A DNA stretch of 5,008 nucleotides, taken from assembly GCA_027001895.1 (NCBI GenBank), contig JALTLP010000160.1, positions 1-5,008 of the forward strand, read 5' to 3'. Made by a program: the position numbers and the translations under genes. The stretch comes from Chromatiales bacterium. Its GTDB lineage: Bacteria > Pseudomonadota > Gammaproteobacteria > UBA6429 > Thiohalophilaceae. Each line of letters opens with the position of its first letter. The first letter of the stretch is position 1. This document shows, piece by piece, positions 1 through 5,008 of this stretch. The notes beneath the pieces are model-generated. The model made no database searches, was not told where the DNA came from, and saw only the letters and a program-made list of their open reading frames with translations.

Positions 1-584
1 TTTTTCCTGTCATTCGATTCATAAAATGTTGTACTGGTATCAACATAGGGCTGACTTCTTAACCGTCCTTGCTGCCCTGCAAAAGTACGTTCCCTGAAAT
101 AAGGCAATACAAATGCATCAAACGTACCCAACTCACTGTTATATGAAACATTAATCATCGGCTGACCCAGCTTTTCTTCACCATCGGGGTTATCCACCAG
201 ATCAGTCTGATTAATAATATCGACAAGATGCTGTGATTCGGTTACACCCCAGAATAACTTTCTGATACCAATACGCCATTCAAGATTGTCCTGTACTTTT
301 AACCAGGTCAGTTCACGTATGTCAGCATGACTGCGTTCATCATCATTCTGATCAAACCGTAGATAAGGTACAAATGTAATACTGTCATTGCCGTCATTAA
401 ACTCATGGTAAAATTCCGGCTGGAAAAAGACCGAGCTATTATTACCATGCTGCTTTGCATAAGCTGCTGACTCGGTAAAACCCCGCAGTTCCAGTCCAAG
501 TTGCCCCGACCATTCTGCGGCAGATACATCCGCAAGTAGCAGTAAGGAAGCCGAAACGAACAGAATCTTTTTAAAACTTAACAT
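1..584 (-). CDS. Secreted, probable outer-membrane beta-barrel protein (3' end beyond window)
   Basis: The frame is open from ATG at 584 to the left edge, giving 194 residues of a longer protein whose C-terminus is missing. An in-frame TAG (585-587) lies directly before the ATG, so translation cannot start further upstream; the ribosome-binding site is weak. Residues 1-23 form a Sec signal peptide (KK near residues 5-6, hydrophobic core FVSASLLLLADV, cleavage around VSA-A or SAA-E). The mature part is rich in aromatic and charged residues in alternating short strands, as in outer-membrane barrels. A run around residues 102-146 (EWRIGIRKLFWG, then HLVDIINQTDLVDNPDG) resembles the 'R-x-G-x-x-x-x-WG ... 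DxIN..D' pattern I associate with DUF1302-like and alginate-export-like barrels; this is recollection, not a search. It follows the LolA-like gene by 16 bases and is probably in the same operon. It likely serves as the outer-membrane component of the exporter cassette. I am sure of the gene and secretion, less sure of the barrel family. Confidence 0.8.
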   Translation of the reverse strand, partial: MLSFKKILFVSASLLLLADVSAAEWSGQLGLELRGFTESAAYAKQHGNNSSVFFQPEFYHEFNDGNDSITFVPYLRFDQNDDERSHADIRELTWLKVQDNLEWRIGIRKLFWGVTESQHLVDIINQTDLVDNPDGEEKLGQPMINVSYNSELGTFDAFVLPYFRERTFAGQQGRLRSQPYVDTSTTFYESNDRK

Positions 585-600
585 CTACTTTTAATATTTT

Positions 601-1395
601 TTAGCGGGCACGTTTTAATGCATTGCGATTAAAGTCACGTTCTTTAAGGCCGGTTCTGAATTTATATTCCAGAAACATAAGCGTGGTGCTTTTACCTGTT
701 ACATGATTATTCATATCCATCCTGCCCGGCCGCCAGTAACGTCCAAGATACTGGTTATAATCACTATACGTCAGTGTTTTTAATAGCGTATTTTTTCTGT
801 CGTAAAATTCAGTTTTAAGTGGCTGGTACATTTGTTTGTCTATCCAGTTAATCAGGCGGGTGTAACCTGATTTTTTATACTGTGGATACGCTTCTACAAC
901 AAAACAATCGCGGCCATTTATTTTTTCATCACGCAGGTATTTGTACTTGTACTTATCCACTTCCTGAGACGATATATCTTCATAAGCAAATTCGCTGCCC
1001 ATAAACGGCCCGGATTTATTGGATGATGATATACGTTTTACTCTTTTCAGCGCCGGTAAATAAATCCATTGCTCATCCGGTTTTAATGAATGAGTAAAAC
1101 TAAGAAACGCCGTGCCTTTAATATCTTTTGGTGAATCGAAAACAATCAGGGTTTTATCACCGTCACCATCAACTTCCAGTGTTTTATTCCTGTTTTTGCG
1201 TTTAGACTCCTGTCCAAAACGATTACGCAGGGTCATTTCAAGTCGTGCCTGCATATCACCCCAGCCGGTATCGCGCTTGTCGGCTTCAACGGCTATCGAC
1301 AGGCCTTTTTCTTCTGCAGTTTGTGCAGACGCAGGCAAAATAAAACTGCTAAAGATTAAATTAAAAACAGCTAAACGGATTAAAAATGATTTCAT
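601..1395 (-). CDS. LolA-like periplasmic protein ('outer membrane lipoprotein-sorting protein' family)
   Basis: This encodes 264 residues. Residues 1-24 are a Sec signal peptide (K2, R7, hydrophobic core, cleavage at ASA-Q25) with no lipobox cysteine, so the mature protein should be soluble in the periplasm. The mature sequence matches what I know of the LolA_like family (COG2834-type, about 250-270 aa): the early GLSIAVEADKRDTGWGDM segment, then TLIVFDSPKDIKGTAFL, EQWIYLPALKRVKRISSSNK, and GPFMGSEFAYEDI around residues 129-141. Such proteins adopt an open half-barrel that holds an acyl chain or lipid; this one is not LolA itself, being longer and linked to an RND gene. Its ATG overlaps the exporter TGA as ATGA (1392-1395), implying translational coupling. 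A GAGGGAG ribosome-binding site (1403-1409) lies 7 bases before the start, inside the exporter's last codons. The likely role, by inference, is ferrying a hydrophobic substrate from the pump to the outer membrane. A short KYKYKY run around residues 148-153 comes from a small tandem repeat. Confidence 0.9.
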   Translation of the reverse strand: MKSFLIRLAVFNLIFSSFILPASAQTAEEKGLSIAVEADKRDTGWGDMQARLEMTLRNRFGQESKRKNRNKTLEVDGDGDKTLIVFDSPKDIKGTAFLSFTHSLKPDEQWIYLPALKRVKRISSSNKSGPFMGSEFAYEDISSQEVDKYKYKYLRDEKINGRDCFVVEAYPQYKKSGYTRLINWIDKQMYQPLKTEFYDRKNTLLKTLTYSDYNQYLGRYWRPGRMDMNNHVTGKSTTLMFLEYKFRTGLKERDFNRNALKRAR

Positions 1396-3866
1396 TTTTT
1401 GGCTCCCTCAAATTTCATTAATAAGGCTGGCAAGAACAACAAGTCAGCGGCCAGTGCAAATACAATAACAATAGCGGTTAACAGACCCATACTCGCATTC
1501 AGTTCAAATGTCGACTGGGCAATAACACTAAAACCGGCCACCAGAATAATGGATGTCGTTACCAGTGCGCGCCCGACATGACTAAAGGCATAACGCACCG
1601 CATCTTCTGCAGTTAACGCTTTCTCTCTGCGTGCACGCAGATACTTACTTAAAAAGTGCACCGTGTCATCCACCACGATACCCAGCGTCATCCCTGTTAC
1701 AATGGATAAAGCCAGCCCAACTTCACCAACCAGCAAACCCCAGAGTCCAAAGCCCATCGCAGCCGGCACCAGGTTTGGCAATAAACTTATAAAACCTATT
1801 TTAAATGATCGCAATGCAAAGATTAAAATCATCGAAATAAGCACCAGCGCCAGTGAAGTCCCACCTAACATACTAACAATATTTCTTTTGCCAATATGTG
1901 CAAACATCACGGTTGGACCACTGCCGTCAGCGTTAAATAAATGCTTACTGTTATTCTTCAGCCATTTCTGGGCACGTTTTTCAAGCGCGATAATTTCATT
2001 ACTGGAAATGGTTTTCATGGTTACTGTCATACGGGTTGCAGATTTATCCACGTTTATCTGGTTATTTAAATCCAGTCCATAGGGCAATGACATTTCGTAA
2101 AGTAACAGGTACTGTGCTGACAGATCACGGTTATCTGGTATACGGTAATAGGCATCATTATCAGCATGCATGTTTTTATTTAATCGCTTCATAATATCCG
2201 TAAAGACATTAACATGAATGGTTTCTGGTTGCTGTCGGTACCAGTCTGCAAAGGCTGAAACCTCCTGTTGATATTCCGGGTTACTAATACCACCGGCTTC
2301 CCCCGAACCCAGTGAATAATCAATAATATAAAGCCCCGTCAGATTCTTTATCATATAATCTGAATTGGCTCTAAAGGGCACAGATTCGTCAAAATATTCA
2401 ACAAAAACATCGTTGAGTTCGTTGCGCGGTAAAAAGGCAACCAGGGTTACGATTGCTATGCCCATCCCTATCATCAGTCTTTTCTGGTTACGCACCACAA
2501 ACTCACCCATTTTTTCCATGGCTCGATCTTTATCCGTGTTCACCTGCTTAACCTTGACTGGTAGTAACGATATAACAGCCGGTAAAAATGTAACGCTCAG
2601 AATAAATGAAACAACCACACCAAAAGCAACAAAGTTACCGAGGTGCTGGAATGGCGGCGCATCTGAAAAATTCATGGATAAAAAACCAATTGCCGTTGTA
2701 ATACTGGCAAGAAACACCGGCTGCAAATTCACTCGCAGGCTTTCAACGATTGACTCATTTTTAGATTTTCCTGTCCGCATGTCATGCAGGAAAGTAATCA
2801 GGATATGCACACAGTTAGCAATTGCAACGGTTAATATAATAGTGGGTGCAGACATAGCCGGTGGTGTTAATGGAAAACCTATATAACCCCCTATGCCCAT
2901 TGCAGCAATTATTGCAAAAATAATTATCAGAAAGGTTGTCGCGGTTCCGGGTAGCAAGCGCATAAACATCAGATACCAGGCCAGTGGTAAAAGCCCTACC
3001 AGAATGCTGACCGGTTTTAACAATGCAGCCGGAACCAGTACATGCCAGGCTGTAAAATAACTGCTCATAACAAAAATCATTGCGGCCAGACCGGCAAACA
3101 ACAATAACAGTTGTTTCCAACTGCCTGACAGATCACGGATAAGAATACCAAGGATAATAATCATTAAAATAAAACTGGGCATCACCAGTTTTTGCATATC
3201 CTGTTGTGATGCCTCTGAGAATGCATTATTCATCAGCACCATACCGTTCAGTCTGATTTCTATATCCGGGTAGCGTTTTTCAAAGTCACGCTTAATTTCT
3301 CGCGCCTTGGCAACCACCGCAGGCACTTCTCGTGTTTCATCCTTACCGGGTAATTGAATGGTTGCATTTACCCCGGTCACTGCAGCTGTTTTTGAAATCA
3401 GGCGATTTTTTAATAGCGGCTCATGCAAAGCAATGGATTTTATTTTTTCGAGATCAGCAGCAGATAAGCTGTCTGCATCTTCAACCAGGTCGGCAACAAC
3501 CAGGTCATCCCCTTCTGCCGAAGTATGCTGGAAGTTGGTAATAGAATCGACACGAATAGAAAACGGCAGTTGCCAGGCCTGTTCGGTTAACCCTTCGATA
3601 GCGGCCAGTGTATTTTTAGTAAATACATTGCCATCTTTCGGTGTTACGATAAACATGACGTTATCGTTCTTTGTATACATACGCTCAAGTGCATCAAACG
3701 CTTTTAACTGCGGATTTTCTGTACTAAAAAATACCCGGTAATTATTGGTAAAACTTAAAAAACGACCGCCGCTTGCTGCGGCGAACACACCAAGCAAACA
3801 AACAATAATTATCAGCCAGCGCCAACGCAGAATCCATTGCCCGTAATTCGTTTCAAAATCATTCAT
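1392..3866 (-). CDS. RND-superfamily exporter, MMPL/HAE3-like inner-membrane transporter
   Basis: With ATG at 3866 the product is 824 aa; an ATG two codons earlier (3872) would give 826. The later ATG is preferred because AAGGAG (3873-3878) abuts the first ATG but sits 6 bases from the second. Architecture is the classic duplicated RND fold: TM1 about 15-36, periplasmic loop about 38-227, a membrane bundle about 228-435, TM7 about 463-479, second periplasmic loop about 481-664, and TM8-12 about 665-816. The C-terminal half carries GIVVDDTVHF with D733/D734 in TM10, the expected proton-relay acids. The N-terminal counterpart reads VAIANCVHI, with A350-N351 in their place. Strongly family-like stretches include GFLSMNFSDAPPF and GYIGFPLTPP. 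About 60 extra hydrophobic residues (roughly 248-308) separate TM2 from TM3 compared with the C-terminal half. Family members export lipids or hydrophobic compounds using proton motive force; no substrate can be read from this sequence. It overlaps the LolA-like gene by 4 bases. Confidence 0.93.
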   Translation of the reverse strand: MNDFETNYGQWILRWRWLIIIVCLLGVFAAASGGRFLSFTNNYRVFFSTENPQLKAFDALERMYTKNDNVMFIVTPKDGNVFTKNTLAAIEGLTEQAWQLPFSIRVDSITNFQHTSAEGDDLVVADLVEDADSLSAADLEKIKSIALHEPLLKNRLISKTAAVTGVNATIQLPGKDETREVPAVVAKAREIKRDFEKRYPDIEIRLNGMVLMNNAFSEASQQDMQKLVMPSFILMIIILGILIRDLSGSWKQLLLLFAGLAAMIFVMSSYFTAWHVLVPAALLKPVSILVGLLPLAWYLMFMRLLPGTATTFLIIIFAIIAAMGIGGYIGFPLTPPAMSAPTIILTVAIANCVHILITFLHDMRTGKSKNESIVESLRVNLQPVFLASITTAIGFLSMNFSDAPPFQHLGNFVAFGVVVSFILSVTFLPAVISLLPVKVKQVNTDKDRAMEKMGEFVVRNQKRLMIGMGIAIVTLVAFLPRNELNDVFVEYFDESVPFRANSDYMIKNLTGLYIIDYSLGSGEAGGISNPEYQQEVSAFADWYRQQPETIHVNVFTDIMKRLNKNMHADNDAYYRIPDNRDLSAQYLLLYEMSLPYGLDLNNQINVDKSATRMTVTMKTISSNEIIALEKRAQKWLKNNSKHLFNADGSGPTVMFAHIGKRNIVSMLGGTSLALVLISMILIFALRSFKIGFISLLPNLVPAAMGFGLWGLLVGEVGLALSIVTGMTLGIVVDDTVHFLSKYLRARREKALTAEDAVRYAFSHVGRALVTTSIILVAGFSVIAQSTFELNASMGLLTAIVIVFALAADLLFLPALLMKFEGAKK
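1403..1409 (-). promoter_or_regulatory. Ribosome-binding site of the LolA-like gene inside the exporter's end
   Basis: GAGGGAG on the minus strand sits 7 bases before the LolA-like ATG and within the last codons of the exporter. With the ATGA stop-start overlap this points to coupled translation of the two proteins. Confidence 0.65.
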
Positions 3867-3872
3867 CTTCAT

Positions 3873-3878
3873 CTCCTT
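3873..3878 (-). promoter_or_regulatory. Exporter ribosome-binding site that decides the start codon
   Basis: AAGGAG on the minus strand is a near-perfect Shine-Dalgarno sequence. It ends directly against the ATG at 3872 (spacing 0, unworkable) and is 6 bases from the ATG at 3866 (ideal). The second ATG is therefore the likely start, dropping the residues MK from the longer reading. Confidence 0.75.
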
Positions 3879-3882
3879 AAGT

Positions 3883-3896
3883 GCAACAATTGTTGC
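3883..3896. promoter_or_regulatory. Perfect 14-bp palindrome upstream of the exporter
   Basis: GCAACAATTGTTGC is fully self-complementary. It lies in the 87-base gap between the YciI-like gene and the exporter, 4 bases upstream of the exporter's TAAGGAG ribosome-binding element. As DNA it could be an operator for a dimeric regulator. As RNA it could form only a 5-bp stem with an AAUU loop next to the ribosome-binding site. No U-run follows on either side, so it is not a terminator. Which regulator would bind is unknown. Confidence 0.45.
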
Positions 3897-3953
3897 TTTA
3901 GCGTGACTCTAAATTAATATTGTTAAAGCTGTTACGTGGTGCAGAAATATTTT

Positions 3954-4241
3954 CTAAACTTTCAGAAATTCAAGTCGTTTATCTGTCATCGCAGGCGTAA
4001 TTTCCATAATCTCAAATGAAACAACTTTTTCAGAAACAAACGGGTCGTTATTTACCCTGTTGTGAAGTTCTTCAATCGTTGTATTGTGAGCCAGGATTGC
4101 GCCGCCCTGATTTGGCTGAAGACTACCGGCCAGAATAAATACATTGTCATCCATTCCTGACTTAAGCCAGGCATTGTGACCTTCCATATATTCAGTTGCC
4201 AGGTTTTTGTTTTCTGAAAATCTTAATAAAATAATAAACAT
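3954..4241 (-). CDS. YciI-like small protein
   Basis: This encodes 95 residues, a typical length for the YciI-like family (PF03795 type), which has a ferredoxin-like alpha-beta fold. The sequence opens with a beta-strand (MFIILLRFSE), has EYMEGHNAWL with H22 where the family places its conserved histidine, then an ILAGSLQPNQGGAIL strand-turn-strand, and NNDPF with D66 in the family's usual 'DPF' position. The H22/D66 pair corresponds to the His-Asp dyad proposed as the active site in YciI proteins. The family's biochemical role is mostly unknown, so none is assigned. An AGGGGA ribosome-binding site (4248-4253) lies 6 bases upstream of the ATG. It sits 61 bases downstream of the TetR gene and 87 bases upstream of the exporter, in the same direction, with no convincing terminator on either side. 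This suggests co-transcription, although a separate exporter promoter is possible. Confidence 0.88.
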   Translation of the reverse strand: MFIILLRFSENKNLATEYMEGHNAWLKSGMDDNVFILAGSLQPNQGGAILAHNTTIEELHNRVNNDPFVSEKVVSFEIMEITPAMTDKRLEFLKV

Positions 4242-4302
4242 ATTTTTTCCCCTGAATAATTTTGCTGTTTTTATTGCAGTATTGTTTTGTTCAGTTGATT
4301 GA

Positions 4303-4890
4303 TTATCGTTTTCTTAAACCCTTAATCAAAAGAGCCACCAGATTTTTTGCCATTTCTTCAAATTGCTGCTGTGTAAATAAAGGTAAAAATATCGGCACTT
4401 CAAAAAGCGTTAAACTACTGTAGATTGTTCTTGCACTTATCATTACATCGTCAACATCAAACTCACCGGATTCATTACCCTGTTTCAGAATTTCTGCTAT
4501 TAGCGCACACTGGCTTTCAACTTTGGATAAAACAATTTCCTTGCGTTCACGGGTAACAATGTCAATCAGCTCGTTCACCTTAGGCTCGTTCTTCGCACGC
4601 TCATGGGTGTAACGGACGTCTTCCAGAACCAGTTCCAGCAGCTTCTCACCGGCCGTCATATGCTTTTCATCAACCAGGCGGGAAAGGCAGTCAACCCGTT
4701 CGCCCATGCAACGCTCGGCACAGGCTGCGGCTATATCCTGCTTGCTCTTAAAAAAACGGTATAAGTTAGCCGCCGACATTTTCAGATCATCGGCAATTTC
4801 AGCCATTGTGGTTTTGTTATAGCCATAGTCGCGGAAACGCTGTTCTGCTGTTTCGATGATTTCCTGTCGTTTTTGCTCAGATTTGCTCAT
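4303..4890 (-). CDS. TetR/AcrR-family transcriptional repressor
   Basis: This encodes 195 residues, a usual TetR-family length. The N-terminal DNA-binding domain spans about residues 6-54: helix 1 (RQEIIETAEQRFRDYG), then TTMAEIADDLKMSAANLYRFF forming the helix-turn-helix and recognition helix, closed by KSKQDI. The remaining 140 residues are an all-helical ligand/dimer domain. The 'SAANLYRFFKSKQDI' signature and the C-terminal layout recall regulators with a TetR_C_27-type ligand domain, but that subfamily call is tentative. The start at 4890 has only a weak ribosome-binding site; it is kept because it gives the normal lead-in to helix 1. The gene is first in the leftward cluster. Its own promoter region contains an inverted repeat (4938-4959), consistent with autorepression, and a second repeat lies in a divergent promoter (4977-5006). 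The ligand is unknown; by position it may be the exporter's substrate or a related hydrophobic compound. Confidence 0.93.
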   Translation of the reverse strand: MSKSEQKRQEIIETAEQRFRDYGYNKTTMAEIADDLKMSAANLYRFFKSKQDIAAACAERCMGERVDCLSRLVDEKHMTAGEKLLELVLEDVRYTHERAKNEPKVNELIDIVTRERKEIVLSKVESQCALIAEILKQGNESGEFDVDDVMISARTIYSSLTLFEVPIFLPLFTQQQFEEMAKNLVALLIKGLRKR

Positions 4891-4919
4891 TTTTAAGATT
4901 CTTTTGCGGTTTGCAGCTA

Positions 4920-4948
4920 GTTTTAGCAGTAATTTTGTGAATATTCAA
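4920..4948 (-). promoter_or_regulatory. Candidate sigma70 promoter of the TetR-led cluster
   Basis: On the minus strand a -35 box TTGAAT (4943-4948, 4 of 6 to consensus) is followed after exactly 17 bases by a -10 box TAAAAC (4920-4925, 4 of 6). A TGC at 4926-4928 gives an extended -10. Transcription would begin near 4913, leaving a leader of roughly 20 bases before the TetR ATG. The -35 box lies inside the 4938-4959 inverted repeat. The individual boxes are mediocre; spacing, the extended element and placement make the call plausible. Confidence 0.45.
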
Positions 4949-4959
4949 CAAAATATTCA
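4938..4959. promoter_or_regulatory. Inverted repeat, candidate TetR-family operator (autoregulatory)
   Basis: Perfect 8-bp arms TGAATATT and AATATTCA flank a 6-bp spacer (CAACAA on the plus strand), 22 bp in total. The site covers the -35 box of the candidate TetR promoter, where a bound repressor dimer would block RNA polymerase. The left arm also lies in a 10-bp palindrome, TGAATATTCA (4938-4947). The arms are AT-rich in an AT-rich region, so chance occurrence cannot be excluded. Confidence 0.45.
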
Positions 4960-4976
4960 TTATTTACTACCAGGAC

Positions 4977-5006
4977 TTGAAATATTAGAGTTTGCTAATA
5001 TATAAT
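4977..5006 (+). promoter_or_regulatory. Strong divergent sigma70 promoter, gene beyond right edge
   Basis: On the plus strand a -35 box TTGAAA (4977-4982, 5 of 6) and a perfect -10 box TATAAT (5001-5006) are separated by 18 bases. No plus-strand gene fits inside the window, so this promoter would drive a divergently oriented gene starting right of 5008. A divergent promoter next to a TetR gene is the usual arrangement for a regulated target. The window ends two bases after the -10 box, so the transcript cannot be seen. Confidence 0.6.
4982..5001. promoter_or_regulatory. Inverted repeat between -35 and -10, candidate operator
   Basis: Perfect 7-bp arms ATATTAG and CTAATAT flank a 6-bp spacer (AGTTTG), 20 bp in total. 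The repeat fills the spacer of the divergent promoter and touches both boxes, a classic position for a TetR-type operator. Its geometry (arms 7-8 bp, spacer 6 bp) is the same as the 4938-4959 repeat, and their centres are 43 bp apart, about four helical turns. The arm sequences differ, so both need not bind the same protein. Confidence 0.45.
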
Positions 5007-5008
5007 GT

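Noticed and set aside
308..535. A 75-codon minus-strand open frame near the left edge
   Set aside because: It overlaps the partial outer-membrane protein gene in another frame. Only that gene's frame gives a signal peptide and barrel-like sequence.
2815..3120. A 101-codon minus-strand open frame over the exporter's extra segment, and the idea that the segment arose by paired frameshifts
   Set aside because: The exporter frame is uninterrupted and strongly hydrophobic through this stretch, while the alternative frame is cysteine-rich with no family-like sequence. A shift in and out of frame is not needed.
1112..3741. Several plus-strand open frames of 60-173 codons (for example 1112-1468, 2365-2886, 3358-3741)
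   Set aside because: All lie antisense to well-supported genes, have low-complexity Ser/Thr/Ile-rich translations and show no domain resemblance.
3867..3953. A promoter for the exporter in the gap
   Set aside because: A TTAACA box is present, but no acceptable -10 box occurs at 16-18 bases, so only the palindrome and ribosome-binding site are listed.
4242..4302. A possible terminator or separate promoter between the TetR and YciI-like genes
   Set aside because: Only weak, widely spaced CTGAA/TTCAG arms and no stem followed by a T-run are visible. An AATAAA with a TGC before it lacks a usable -35 box.
1..5008. tRNA, rRNA, CRISPR arrays, insertion sequences, phage genes
   Set aside because: I saw no cloverleaf, no regularly spaced repeats, and no transposase or integrase sequence. 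The dense co-directional genes leave no room for them.

Overview
The window reads as part of a Gram-negative, probably gammaproteobacterial, chromosome of moderate-to-low GC. The evidence is a Sec-type signal peptide on an outer-membrane beta-barrel candidate, a periplasmic LolA-like protein, an RND/MMPL inner-membrane exporter and Shine-Dalgarno-led genes. I cannot name a genus. All five recognisable genes lie on the minus strand, packed head to tail, so transcription runs from the right end of the window to the left. There are no RNA genes, insertion sequences, CRISPR arrays or clear terminators, and no gene-free stretch longer than about 120 bases.

Layout in transcription order: (1) 5008-4891 is a regulatory region. 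It holds a near-consensus sigma70 promoter firing rightwards out of the window, a plausible leftward promoter for the regulator, and one inverted repeat in each. (2) 4890-4303 is a TetR-family repressor. (3) 4241-3954 is a small YciI-like protein. (4) 3866-1392 is a large MMPL/RND-superfamily exporter, preceded by a perfect 14-bp palindrome and a strong ribosome-binding site that favours the second of two nearby ATGs. (5) 1395-601 is a secreted LolA-like protein ('outer membrane lipoprotein-sorting protein' type), whose start overlaps the exporter stop in an ATGA. (6) 584-1 is the N-terminal 194 residues of a secreted, probable outer-membrane beta-barrel protein that runs off the left edge.

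Together the last three genes give one component for each envelope compartment: inner-membrane RND pump, periplasmic lipid-binding carrier and outer-membrane protein. The inference is a trans-envelope route for a lipid or other hydrophobic molecule, under control of the TetR regulator. The substrate is not revealed by the sequence. The most unusual points are about 60 extra hydrophobic residues in the N-terminal half of the exporter, loss of the TM4 acidic residue in that half, and three palindromes placed where operators would be expected.
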